DNA of 64,000 bases from an uncultured Cyclobacteriaceae bacterium (lineage in GTDB: Bacteria > Bacteroidota > Bacteroidia > Cytophagales > Cyclobacteriaceae): NCBI GenBank assembly GCA_937146645.1, contig CAKZRQ010000015.1:124001-188000 (forward strand). The letters run 5' to 3'. Below, in pieces: positions 19,362 through 27,763 of this stretch. A program made the position numbers and the translations under genes. Every line of letters starts with the position of its first letter. The stretch's first letter is position 1. The notes under the pieces were generated by a model. It worked only from the letters and a program-made list of their open reading frames with translations, searched no databases and was not told the origin of the DNA.

Positions 19362-20569
19362 TCTGAAATATTTTTGAACCATACAGGCTGATAGGCTCTG
19401 GAGCGATTCAGCGTGTAGTAGTGCGGGGTCAGTACATTTTTTATCCTCGCAAAGGTAAATTTAATTTTCGAAGCTTGACCTGTTCCTCCGTAAGTCCATA
19501 CTTCACGATCTTCGAAAAAGTTTACTTCGTTTGGTGGACCCATTACGATGTAGACCATACCTCGATCTGTTTTCCAGCCTTCTTTGAAATCAGTGAAGAG
19601 GATATTTGCGAATTCTATTTGTCTGAAATACTCCCGAATCACTTCTTTGGCGGTGTCTGGGTTTCTGGTCATTCCTATCCAGTACTCATCGAGAGCTTTC
19701 TTTTTGTCTTCAGCTTTAAGCAACGCTTCATGTTCTTTTCTGGTAGAAATGTATGTCACGATATCCACCATTTCTTCCCAATCTTTCACTTTCGGAAATG
19801 CCTCATGAGTGGTTTTAATCATTAAACCTCCCAAATCTGTCGTGTCAGTTTGAAAGAAGTAATAACCTTCATCATCAAGGCTCCTTGGAAGATTCTCGAC
19901 AAAATCTCCTTTATCGATCACATCCAACTCCTTGGGCACATTAGCGGGTCTAGTCTCCATTGGAGGATAAGGAATCGAAAAATTAATTGGGTAATAGAAT
20001 GCGTGAATACTTGGCCCATCGAAGGAGTCAAAAAGCAGGGATTCACTTTGATTAATAAAATTTTGATCAAAGGCCACTCCATTTGCATAAAAAGCACCCA
20101 GTCTAGGTTGATCATAAACATATGAACCCTTGAGATCCACATGATACAAATACTCATCTCCTTGCCTCGTATCAAGAACCGAAAGCAAAGCAATTTGAGT
20201 ATCTGTTCCTTCAGGAATTGTCACTTCCTTTTCAAATACCCAGTGCCTTTCTGTATCCATACTTAGATCATTCGAATTCAAAAGAATTATCTTTTCTTCT
20301 GTTATTTCCTCGTCATAGGCATTGAGAATGGCATAGGAGAAATTGAATACATCGAAGGAAGGATTTTCTTCAATTTTTTCTACTTGCATCAGCAATTTAT
20401 AGCTGTCTGTCCTCGTCTGAATAGGAATAATTTTTAACCCTAATCTAGAGTACCTAGAGTAGCGAAGGGATTGGTCCAGGTTTTCTATAGTACGCTGTGC
20501 TTTGGCACTAATGCCAAAGAAAAAAAGCAGACAAAATAGGCTGGTAAGGATTAATTTACCTTGATTCAT
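19334..20569 (-). CDS. GWxTD-domain secreted protein
   Basis: This is a 411-residue protein if started at MNQGKLILTSLFCLLFFFGISAKAQ, a good signal peptide; the in-frame start 42 bases upstream is hydrophilic and less likely. The first ~250 residues look like a beta-rich module. The C-terminal third holds the domain that names the family: DEYWIGMTRNPDTA followed by EGWKTDRGMVYIVMGPPNEV, then EVWTYGG. GWxTD proteins are widespread in Bacteroidota and have no assigned activity. The gene overlaps rlmB by 28 bases and is divergent from a methyltransferase gene, with 58 bases between the start codons. Confidence 0.82.
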   Translation of the reverse strand: MNQGKLILTSLFCLLFFFGISAKAQRTIENLDQSLRYSRYSRLGLKIIPIQTRTDSYKLLMQVEKIEENPSFDVFNFSYAILNAYDEEITEEKIILLNSNDLSMDTERHWVFEKEVTIPEGTDTQIALLSVLDTRQGDEYLYHVDLKGSYVYDQPRLGAFYANGVAFDQNFINQSESLLFDSFDGPSIHAFYYPINFSIPYPPMETRPANVPKELDVIDKGDFVENLPRSLDDEGYYFFQTDTTDLGGLMIKTTHEAFPKVKDWEEMVDIVTYISTRKEHEALLKAEDKKKALDEYWIGMTRNPDTAKEVIREYFRQIEFANILFTDFKEGWKTDRGMVYIVMGPPNEVNFFEDREVWTYGGTGQASKIKFTFARIKNVLTPHYYTLNRSRAYQPVWFKNISEWRNGRMAF

Positions 20570-20578
20570 GTGGACTAG

Positions 20579-20607
20579 TTGGGATTCAGAAAATTCGCTT
20601 ACTTTTG
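20579..20607 (+). promoter_or_regulatory. Promoter of the methyltransferase gene
   Basis: GTTG at 20578-20581, 18 bases, then TACTTTTG (20600-20607) fits the Bacteroidota form with one mismatch in the -33 box. It supports the ATG at 20628 rather than the upstream in-frame codon at 20568, which would precede the transcript. Confidence 0.6.
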
Positions 20608-20627
20608 CCAAAATAGTAAAATTTTAT

Positions 20628-21404
20628 ATGGCTACCTATACAACGGAAATTGCCTCAGACAAGTTGGTAAGTGACAATCCAATCCATCAAAGATTGCTGA
20701 AAGCCTACATTGCTGCCAAGCCATGGATCGCAGGAAGATTGTTGGAAGTGGGCTGTGGAGAAGGTAGGGGAGTGGATACACTTTTGCCCCTGGCTGAGGA
20801 TTATCTGGGGATAGATAAAATCGGGGAAGTCATTGAAAATCTTGAAAAAAAGTACCCCAAAACAAACTTCGAACAAGCGGTAATTCCACCGTTCTCTACC
20901 ATAAAGGATTCTTCATTTAACACCGTAGTAAGTTTCCAGGTAATTGAACATATCCAGGATGATAAACTCTTTCTCGAAGAAATTTACCGGGTGCTAAAGC
21001 CGGGTGGTATAGCCATTATTTCCACACCAAATATCAATTATACTCTTTCTCGAAACCCCTGGCACATCAGGGAATATAAGCCTGAGCAACTCACCAGCCT
21101 TTGCAATGAAATTTTTGATCAGGTGGAGTCTAGAGGAATTGGAGGGAACAAAAAGGTTTGGGCTTACCATGAAGCAAATCGTGCTTCGGTTCAGAAAATA
21201 ATGCAATACGATATTTTCAATTTGCAGTACAGATTACCTGCCAGTCTTTTAAAAATCCCATACGAGTTTCTAAACAGGCGAAATAGAAATAAGCTCCACC
21301 AACAGGAAGGGAAATCTGTCTCCGATATTGGTCAGGAAGATTATCTATTAATTGATGATCCTTCGAAGGCATTGGATTTGTTCTACATTTTGCACAAGAA
21401 ATGA
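20628..21404 (+). CDS. Class I SAM-dependent methyltransferase
   Basis: This 258-residue protein starts at MATYTTEIASDKL; an upstream in-frame extension lies before the predicted promoter and has no homology-like features. The Rossmann motifs are LLEVGCGEGRGVDTLLP (motif I), YLGIDKIGE, SFNTVVSFQVIEHI (motif II with the catalytic-loop Q-V-I-E-H) and LKPGGIAIISTPN. This is the UbiE/methyltransferase-11 type. The HIREYKPEQL segment after the core is common in enzymes acting on sugars or lipids of the envelope, but the substrate is unknown. It is convergent with the GT117-like gene across a strong bidirectional hairpin. Confidence 0.85.
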   Translation: MATYTTEIASDKLVSDNPIHQRLLKAYIAAKPWIAGRLLEVGCGEGRGVDTLLPLAEDYLGIDKIGEVIENLEKKYPKTNFEQAVIPPFSTIKDSSFNTVVSFQVIEHIQDDKLFLEEIYRVLKPGGIAIISTPNINYTLSRNPWHIREYKPEQLTSLCNEIFDQVESRGIGGNKKVWAYHEANRASVQKIMQYDIFNLQYRLPASLLKIPYEFLNRRNRNKLHQQEGKSVSDIGQEDYLLIDDPSKALDLFYILHKK

Positions 21405-21405
21405 A

Positions 21406-21434
21406 AAAAGGCGGTTGATTTTCAACCGCCTTTT
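21406..21434. terminator. Bidirectional intrinsic terminator
   Basis: A perfect 13-base-pair stem (21406-21418 with 21422-21434, core GGCGGTTGA/TCAACCGCC) with a 3-base loop and A/T tracts on both sides serves the two convergent genes. Confidence 0.9.
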
Positions 21435-21437
21435 CTT

Positions 21438-24419
21438 TTATCTCCTTGGTATGTCTCCATCAAAGTCCTGAGGCCCAAGATACTGTTCTAGTCGTCGTCG
21501 ATATTCGTCTGCCAAATCCTGATAACCACGCTCCTGAAGCAATGGTATGAAGTACCTGATCATCTCAATAGATATGAATATTTCACGATCATATTCCCTG
21601 TTTTCTATATCGTAAAACTCGATCATATCCAGAGATTTTTTCGCGACTGCTTCGACTATTTCCAATGCCTTATCTTCTTCACCAACTTCGAAAAAGAGTG
21701 GAACTGACTGGCCGCTGGCCAAATCATAGGGCACTCCTTCATTTGGAAGAATTTCTAAACCATAGTTCAAGAGCTCTCGGGCCTTATCCATTTGGTTTTC
21801 TTCAAGAAGTGCAATAACCACCGAATTCATGGCACTTCTGTGGTTCGATACAAAGCGACGATACTCCTCATCATAGTATCGATCAGGATTATCCATTTCT
21901 CTGAATTTGAATGATTCCTTGAAATGGTTAAATGCCAAATCAGTATTCACCAAATCCTCACGGATGAACGCAGGTTTCTGAATCGGTAACAATCGATAAG
22001 TTAAACCTTCCATGACCACGTGATCTTCAAGGTTTAGTCCGATCGTGGCAAGAGAGGTATTGTTGAAATAGATTGGGCGATCCCAGTTATTATTCGTAAT
22101 CAAATCTACCAGCATCAAGTTACCCTTCGTGAGGTACTGACCTTTGACCTGAAGATTCATCTGGTTAGTAAACAGACTCTTAAACTGTGGAGGCACGATT
22201 TCATCATTATTGATGAAACTACTATCCACGTCTAGGATGAGGTTTCTGGATGGGACGGCATTTATAATGCTTTTCCCACCGGTTTGAAGATTTAGTCGCT
22301 TATCATTTGCTTTCAGCAAAGTCAAATAGGCTCTGGCAGAAATTGCGGAGTTTTCATCATCTCCGGTGACGTAAAGAACATCATTAGTTCCCTTCTTATA
22401 ATTTTCAGCCGTCAGGGAAAATGGAAGTGCTTCTGATTCATTCACCGATCTGGCCATTTGCTCCACATACCAGTCCGTATCAAAATAACTTAATACAATG
22501 ACCCTCACGTCAGTCCTGAAGCCTTCCACTTCCTGCACGTACCAAAGCGGGAAAGTATCATTATCACCACCCGTAAAGAGAATCGCATTTGGAGCGCATG
22601 AAGCCAGGAAATTCCTGGCGGCATCTACTGAGAAGTATCTGCCCGTTCGATTATGGTCATCCCAATTTGTGACTCCCATTAAACCAGCCACAGGCAAAGC
22701 AATTAGTGTGGCAATAATTCCGGCCGTAGCTAAATTCTTATTGTATTTCGCGATTCCATGAGCTAACCCTAATACACCCATGCCTATCCAAATGGCAAAA
22801 GCGTAAAAACTACCCACATAGATGTAGTCTCTCTCTCGGGGTTCCACTGGGGGAGAATTCAAGTAGAGAACCAGAATTACACCCATCATTAAGAACAGCA
22901 TCAGATTCACATAAAAGGAGTTTGGGTCCTTTCTAGCCTGAAAGAAAAATCCTATGAGCCCGAGAATCAAAGGCAGCATGAAATACTGATTGTGCCCTTT
23001 ATTTTCTTTAATGTAATCGGGGAATTTATCGCTAAAAGCATCTGTCAGACCAATCCATGGCGCATCTCCAAAGTCTGATTCTCTTCCAGAGAAATTCCAC
23101 ATAAAGTATCGGAAATACATCTGGCCCAATTGATGAGAAAACATGAAATATAGATTGTCTCCAAAAGTTGGGTCTTGGCCTTCTCTTAGACCTAGTTTCT
23201 GCCTGTAAATACGCTTATGGTTTTCCTGAGTGGAATACACCCTTGGGAGAATGGTTGTTTTCTCTGGCTCATAAGTATTCACCAAGGCATAATCCACAAT
23301 CTCATACTTGTCTTCACCCTTTGCATAAACAGGATCACCTTCTTCCTGATCAATGAGTCTGGCAGTGAAATACTGGCCATGTAGTAAAGGCCGATAGCCA
23401 TATTGCTCTCGCTTCAGGTAGGACACATAACTGATGATATCCTTTGGTGCATTCTCGTTGATCACCGGATCCTGATTCGCGCGAATCACCATTAAGGCAT
23501 AGCTACTATATCCGATCAGAATAAATGTCAATGACAAAAGAGCTGTGTTCAGCGTGGCAAGTTCCTTTTGTGAAGCATATCTGAAGGCATAAATCAGTGC
23601 TCCAAAGAATAGAATAGCAAAGAAAATTATCCCTGATCCGAAGGGTGAACCGATGCTGTTCACGAAGAAAATCTCCATGCTTCCAGCTATACTAGGAAGC
23701 CCTGGAATGATCAGATTATTAATAATAACGAGAACAACCCCTCCCAATACGAAGGCAATGATTCCACCTTTTAAAGTTGCCTTTTCAGTCTTTTTGAAAT
23801 AGTAGATTAGTGCCAAAGCTGGTAATGCGACCAGGTTAAGCAAGTGGACTCCAATCGAAAGTCCAACCAGATAAGCGATGAAAATCAACCATCGATTTTC
23901 TTCTTTTGGATCTTGAATCACGTCCCACTTCAAAACTGCCCAGATGACTATGGCTGTAAAGAATGAGGACATAGAATAAACTTCCGCTTCCACGGCAGAG
24001 AACCAAAAACTGTCTGAGAAAGTGTAGCACAATGCACCTACAATTCCAGCACCCATAAGACTGATGGTTTGCCCCTTAGTTTCTTCATTTGGCTTAATGC
24101 CAAAAAGCCTTTGACCGAAAAGAGTAATTGACCAGAATAAAAAGAGAATCGTGAATCCTGAGAAGAGGGCACTACCGATATTCATCCAATAGGCGATCTG
24201 CAGGGTGTCACCCATAGCCAGAAAGCTAAAGAAACGATAGACTAGAAGGAAGAAAGGTGCACCAGGAGGGTGAGGCACGGAAAGTTTATATGATGCTGCT
24301 ATAAATTCACCGGGGTCCCAGAAACTGGCCGTATCCTCTACAGTAAGGATATAAACTAAAGTGGCCAGGCCAAACATGACCCAGCCGGTTATATTATTGA
24401 TGCGTTTGAAATTCAACAT
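21438..24419 (-). CDS. DUF2723/GT117-family polytopic membrane protein
   Basis: This is a 993-residue protein. The N-terminal ~200 residues are typical of DUF2723: GWVMFGLATLVYILTVEDTASFWDPGEFIAASYKL..PHPPGAPFF, with the conserved D/E and PPGAP loop reminiscent of O-mannosyltransferases. About 12 membrane helices extend to residue ~590. A soluble domain with GGDNDTFPLWYVQEVEGFR and VIVLSYF follows, then TPR-like helices at the C-terminus. The family is classed with GT-C glycosyltransferases and is near-universal in Bacteroidota. A role in protein or lipid glycosylation at the inner membrane is inferred. It is monocistronic and divergent from the thioredoxin gene. Confidence 0.85.
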   Translation of the reverse strand: MLNFKRINNITGWVMFGLATLVYILTVEDTASFWDPGEFIAASYKLSVPHPPGAPFFLLVYRFFSFLAMGDTLQIAYWMNIGSALFSGFTILFLFWSITLFGQRLFGIKPNEETKGQTISLMGAGIVGALCYTFSDSFWFSAVEAEVYSMSSFFTAIVIWAVLKWDVIQDPKEENRWLIFIAYLVGLSIGVHLLNLVALPALALIYYFKKTEKATLKGGIIAFVLGGVVLVIINNLIIPGLPSIAGSMEIFFVNSIGSPFGSGIIFFAILFFGALIYAFRYASQKELATLNTALLSLTFILIGYSSYALMVIRANQDPVINENAPKDIISYVSYLKREQYGYRPLLHGQYFTARLIDQEEGDPVYAKGEDKYEIVDYALVNTYEPEKTTILPRVYSTQENHKRIYRQKLGLREGQDPTFGDNLYFMFSHQLGQMYFRYFMWNFSGRESDFGDAPWIGLTDAFSDKFPDYIKENKGHNQYFMLPLILGLIGFFFQARKDPNSFYVNLMLFLMMGVILVLYLNSPPVEPRERDYIYVGSFYAFAIWIGMGVLGLAHGIAKYNKNLATAGIIATLIALPVAGLMGVTNWDDHNRTGRYFSVDAARNFLASCAPNAILFTGGDNDTFPLWYVQEVEGFRTDVRVIVLSYFDTDWYVEQMARSVNESEALPFSLTAENYKKGTNDVLYVTGDDENSAISARAYLTLLKANDKRLNLQTGGKSIINAVPSRNLILDVDSSFINNDEIVPPQFKSLFTNQMNLQVKGQYLTKGNLMLVDLITNNNWDRPIYFNNTSLATIGLNLEDHVVMEGLTYRLLPIQKPAFIREDLVNTDLAFNHFKESFKFREMDNPDRYYDEEYRRFVSNHRSAMNSVVIALLEENQMDKARELLNYGLEILPNEGVPYDLASGQSVPLFFEVGEEDKALEIVEAVAKKSLDMIEFYDIENREYDREIFISIEMIRYFIPLLQERGYQDLADEYRRRLEQYLGPQDFDGDIPRR

Positions 24420-24551
24420 TTAGTCTCTTTTAAGCAGGGCGAAAATAAAAAAATAAATACCAAACACGGCTTTTTTAGGACTTTTTAAGCGATTTGGGCT
24501 AGTTCATTTCATTATGTGACTTTCGTTACTTTTTCGAACTATAATGCATCG

Positions 24552-24559
24552 TACTTTTG
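24552..24559 (+). promoter_or_regulatory. -7 promoter element of the thioredoxin gene
   Basis: TACTTTTG is an exact TAnnTTTG box with a weak TTTC at 24532-24535. The predicted start near 24566 places in-frame codons at 24557 and 24566 at or before the transcript start, which favours the ATG at 24587. Confidence 0.55.
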
Positions 24560-24586
24560 TTAACGATGAGATTAAATAATCGACTT

Positions 24587-24907
24587 ATGAAAGAGAAAGC
24601 GAAAACATTTCAGGAGTTAATAGATGGGGATCAGCCGGTCCTTGTGGATTTCTTTGCCACTTGGTGTGGTCCTTGTAAAATGATGCAGCCTGTGCTTGAA
24701 GATACTGCTAAAGCGATGGGAGACAAAGTCAAAATTGTCAAGGTGGATGTAGATAGAAATCAAATGGCTGCCAGTAAGTTCCAGGTCAGAGGTGTACCTA
24801 CTTTAATTCTCTTCCAAAAAGGAAAAATTTTATGGAGAGAATCAGGTGTGGTTCCGGCTCATCAATTAACAGGAATACTAGAAAATAAAATTATGGAGAT
24901 TGCCTAA
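24587..24907 (+). CDS. Thioredoxin
   Basis: A 106-residue protein from MKEKAKTFQEL. It has the active site ATWCGPCKMMQP near residues 27-38, the cis-proline loop RGVPTLILF, and KVDVDRNQ typical of thioredoxin. There is no signal peptide, so it is cytosolic. It precedes the persulfide dioxygenase gene by 50 bases on the same strand. Since persulfidated thiols and thiosulfate sulfur are commonly passed to thioredoxin, it probably serves the downstream sulfur enzymes, although a general role is equally possible. Confidence 0.93.
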   Translation: MKEKAKTFQELIDGDQPVLVDFFATWCGPCKMMQPVLEDTAKAMGDKVKIVKVDVDRNQMAASKFQVRGVPTLILFQKGKILWRESGVVPAHQLTGILENKIMEIA

Positions 24908-24957
24908 CAGGCACTTTGATTAACGAATAGACTATTTTTAAATAGAAATTTAGAGTC

Positions 24958-26379
24958 ATGAAAATAGAACAAATTTATACCGGATGTCTTGCTCAGGGAG
25001 CATATTACATTGAGTCAGAAGGAGAAGCAGCAGTAATTGATCCTTTAAGAGAGGTTCAGCCTTACATCGAAAAGGCAGAGCGGAGAAATGCGAAGATTAA
25101 GTATGTTTTTGAAACGCATTTTCATGCTGACTTCGTCTCTGGTCATCAGGACCTTGCGGCTAAAACTGGCGCACAGATTGTGTACGGCCCAACTGGAATG
25201 AAGCTTGGTTTTGATGCCATTATCGCTGAAGATAATCAAGAGTTTCAGGTTGGAAAGCTGAGAATAAAGCTTCTTCACACTCCAGGTCATACCATGGAGA
25301 GTTCTTGTTACCTCCTTTTCAATGAGGATGGAAAACCAGAAGCCATCTTCACAGGAGACACCTTGTTTATTGGTGATGTGGGAAGACCTGACCTTGCACA
25401 AAAAGTAATTGCTGACCTGACTCAGGAGAAACTTGCGGGTCATTTGTATGACTCTCTGAGAAATAAGATATTGCCCTTGGCTGATGACATTATCGTTTAT
25501 CCAGCCCATGGAGCAGGATCTGCCTGCGGCAAAAACATGAGTAAGGAGACTTCTGATACTTTGGGCAACCAAAAGAAAACGAATTATGCTCTTCAGGAAA
25601 TGTCCAAAGAGCAATTCACTACAGAACTTATCACTGGTCTTACTCCACCTCCAGCATATTTCCCACAAAACGTGATGATGAACATCGAGGGATATGATAG
25701 CATCGATACGGTAATGGAGAGAGGAGCTAAGCCTTTGACCCCTGAAGAATTTGAAGTAGCAGCTAATGAGACTGGAGCATTAATCTTGGATACCAGAGCG
25801 CCTCAAGTCTTTGCTAAGGAATTCATTCCAAATTCAGTGAATATTGGAATAGACGGAAGCTTTGCAGTATGGGTAGGAACCATGATTCCAGATGTGAAGC
25901 AAGAAATTCTTGTGGTAGCTGATGAAGGACGCGAGGAAGAAGTCATCACTAGACTTGCTAGAGTTGGATATGATTTCTCATTAGGATTCCTTAAAGGTGG
26001 AATGGATGCCTGGAAAGCAGCTGGTAAGGAAACTGATGCGATTAAATCGATTACTGCTGAGGAACTGGCTGAAATCAGGAAAGAAAATCCTGAGGCAGCG
26101 ATACTAGATGTGAGAAAGAAGTCTGAGTTTGATTCAGAGCATGTAAAAGATGCTGAGAATGCACCTCTTGATTATATCAATGACAGCATGGCTCAGATTG
26201 ATAAGGACAAGGAATACTTCGTTCACTGTGCTGGAGGATATCGTTCCATGGTATTTACCTCTGTTTTGAGAGCTCGAGGGTTCGATAAGCTTGTAGATGT
26301 TAAAGGTGGATTTAAGTCCATTAAAGATTCTGGAGAATTTGAAGTGACGGATTACGTTTGTCCTACCACTCTCCTGTAA
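24958..26379 (+). CDS. CstB-like persulfide dioxygenase with two rhodanese domains
   Basis: This is a 473-residue protein with three domains. Residues 1-250 are a metallo-beta-lactamase fold of the ETHE1 type, with HFHADFVSGH (H54, H56, D58), TPGH at 108-111, FTGD at 131-134 and YPAHGAGS near 181. Residues 255-360 are a rhodanese that lacks an active-site cysteine (ILVVADEGREEEV where the loop should be). Residues 370-473 are an intact rhodanese with C424 in HCAGGYRS. This MBL-dead rhodanese-active rhodanese order is that of CstB, which oxidises persulfides to thiosulfate. It fits the adjacent sulfur-import proteins and the TsdA-like cytochrome further on. Confidence 0.9.
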   Translation: MKIEQIYTGCLAQGAYYIESEGEAAVIDPLREVQPYIEKAERRNAKIKYVFETHFHADFVSGHQDLAAKTGAQIVYGPTGMKLGFDAIIAEDNQEFQVGKLRIKLLHTPGHTMESSCYLLFNEDGKPEAIFTGDTLFIGDVGRPDLAQKVIADLTQEKLAGHLYDSLRNKILPLADDIIVYPAHGAGSACGKNMSKETSDTLGNQKKTNYALQEMSKEQFTTELITGLTPPPAYFPQNVMMNIEGYDSIDTVMERGAKPLTPEEFEVAANETGALILDTRAPQVFAKEFIPNSVNIGIDGSFAVWVGTMIPDVKQEILVVADEGREEEVITRLARVGYDFSLGFLKGGMDAWKAAGKETDAIKSITAEELAEIRKENPEAAILDVRKKSEFDSEHVKDAENAPLDYINDSMAQIDKDKEYFVHCAGGYRSMVFTSVLRARGFDKLVDVKGGFKSIKDSGEFEVTDYVCPTTLL

Positions 26380-26407
26380 GGCGTAGCCTCAATCACCAAT
26401 AATTTGT

Positions 26408-26434
26408 AAAAGGGCTGATTTTTTCAGCCCTTTT
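26408..26434 (+). terminator. Intrinsic terminator after the persulfide dioxygenase gene
   Basis: AAAAGGGCTGA (26408-26418) and TCAGCCCTTTT (26424-26434) form a perfect 11-base-pair stem ending in T. It lies only 20 bases before the next start codon, so the YeeE genes are reached by read-through or an unseen promoter. Confidence 0.8.
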
Positions 26435-26454
26435 TAAAACTAATATCAACGACA

Positions 26455-27036
26455 ATGAATGAATTTATGGAGTGGCTTTCACAGCCCTGGCCATGGTATG
26501 TCGCAGGCCCATTGATTGGTCTTACGGTTCCTGCTTTGTTACTCATAGGAAATAAGACATTCGGTATTTCATCCTCTTTGAGACATGTTTGCGCGATTTG
26601 TGTTCCAGCTGGAATTCCATTCTTCACCTACAACTGGAAGAAGGAAGCCTGGAACCTAATGTTTGTTCTGGGAATAGGAATAGGTGGCTTTTTAGCCATG
26701 AGTTTCTTGGCTGATCCGAATGAAATTGTGCTTGCAGATCAAACCCAATCAGAGCTAGCTGCGCTTGGAGTGACTGACTTCTCCGGTTTGATGCCAGCTG
26801 ATATTTTCTCTTGGTCAAATGTATTTACACTTAAAGGATTACTGTTTTTTGTCCTCGGTGGATTTATGGTTGGCTTTGGGACAAGATATGCTGGAGGATG
26901 TACTTCAGGTCATGCGATTATGGGCTTAAGTAACCTACAGTGGCCATCGTTAGTCGCAACCATTTTCTTTATGGTTGGAGGCTTTTTGATGACGCAGGTT
27001 TTCCTTGAGCCACTTATGAGATGGGTTGGATTTTAA
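26455..27036 (+). CDS. YeeE/YedE-family half-transporter, first subunit
   Basis: This 193-residue membrane protein has about five helices. The YeeE/YedE signature is FGTRYAGGCTSGHAIMGLSNLQWPS, whose cysteine is the one implicated in sulfur-compound passage in this family; full-length YeeE takes up thiosulfate. A second protein carrying the other half of the fold follows immediately (stop TAA directly joined to the ATG), so the two together equal one full YeeE. The context with the persulfide dioxygenase points to import or handling of a reduced sulfur species. Confidence 0.88.
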   Translation: MNEFMEWLSQPWPWYVAGPLIGLTVPALLLIGNKTFGISSSLRHVCAICVPAGIPFFTYNWKKEAWNLMFVLGIGIGGFLAMSFLADPNEIVLADQTQSELAALGVTDFSGLMPADIFSWSNVFTLKGLLFFVLGGFMVGFGTRYAGGCTSGHAIMGLSNLQWPSLVATIFFMVGGFLMTQVFLEPLMRWVGF

Positions 27037-27531
27037 ATGAAAGAAGCGATGCAGGTATTAGAAAAAGATAAAGAATTCATCTGTGATGCTCCTAACTCTG
27101 AGAAGAAGGAGGAAAGAGGATTAGAGCTCTTGAAGTATTTGATCATTGGAGTGATTTTCGGAATCGTCTTCGTGAAAGCTGAAATTATTTCCTGGTACAG
27201 GATTCAGGAAATGTTCAGACTTCAATCCTTCCATATGTATGGAGTAATCGGCTCAGCAGTGGTTACAGGAGTGATTTCTGTTCAGATTATTAAAAGATTT
27301 AAGCTCAAGACCATCAAGGGTGAGCTAGTACAAATCCCGAATAAGGTTTTCCGAAAAGGACAGATCATCGGAGGATTTATCTTCGGCTTGGGTTGGGCGA
27401 TAACCGGAGCTTGTCCAGGACCACTTTTTGCACAGATTGGAAGTGGATATACAGTAGTGCTGGTGACGCTGATGAGTGCATTGGCCGGGACCTGGGTCTA
27501 TGGGAAGTTTGCTGATAAACTTCCTAACTGA
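27037..27531 (+). CDS. YeeE/YedE-family half-transporter, second subunit (DUF6691-like)
   Basis: This 164-residue protein has a soluble N-terminus of ~30 residues, followed by about four membrane helices. The family cysteine lies in WAITGACPGPLFAQIGSG, the counterpart of the GGCTSGH motif in the first half. KVFRKGQIIGGFIFGLGWA is also typical. Its ATG follows the upstream stop without a gap, so the halves are probably made in equal amounts. It is likely an inner-membrane sulfur-compound transporter with the preceding protein. A hairpin terminator follows 10 bases after the stop. Confidence 0.87.
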   Translation: MKEAMQVLEKDKEFICDAPNSEKKEERGLELLKYLIIGVIFGIVFVKAEIISWYRIQEMFRLQSFHMYGVIGSAVVTGVISVQIIKRFKLKTIKGELVQIPNKVFRKGQIIGGFIFGLGWAITGACPGPLFAQIGSGYTVVLVTLMSALAGTWVYGKFADKLPN

Positions 27532-27541
27532 TAAAAAAATG

Positions 27542-27570
27542 AAAGCCGGTTTATTTAAATCGGCTTTTTT
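27542..27570 (+). terminator. Intrinsic terminator after the YeeE pair
   Basis: AAAGCCGGTTT (27542-27552) pairs with AAATCGGCTTT (27557-27567) with one G-T pair, loop ATTT, then more T. Confidence 0.8.
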
Positions 27571-27650
27571 TAATCAAACACTCGCTTAATTACGAAGCGA
27601 ATAAAGATGATTATTACGATTACTATTGACCCTACTATTACAAATTCCAT
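27570..27650 (-). CDS. Possible 26-residue single-helix membrane peptide
   Basis: The frame MEFVIVGSIVIVIIIFIRFVIKRVFD runs from an ATG at 27650 to a TAA at 27570. About 15 of the residues near the start form an uninterrupted hydrophobic helix, and the C-terminal part has R, K, R in an arrangement expected of an inner-membrane micropeptide. A GGAG lies before the ATG but only two bases from it, which is close for a ribosome site; Bacteroidota often lack one. The stop lies inside the T-run of the YeeE terminator. The length is short enough for chance, so the call is tentative. Confidence 0.3.
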   Translation of the reverse strand: MEFVIVGSIVIVIIIFIRFVIKRVFD

Positions 27651-27763
27651 AACTCCACTTTGGATAGGAAACTTCGACATTAGGAAATAGTTTTTTTACA
27701 CCAGCAACTCTCTAATTCGCATTTCTATTCTTACCTTTTTGGCCTCTTGAGAATAGAATATTT

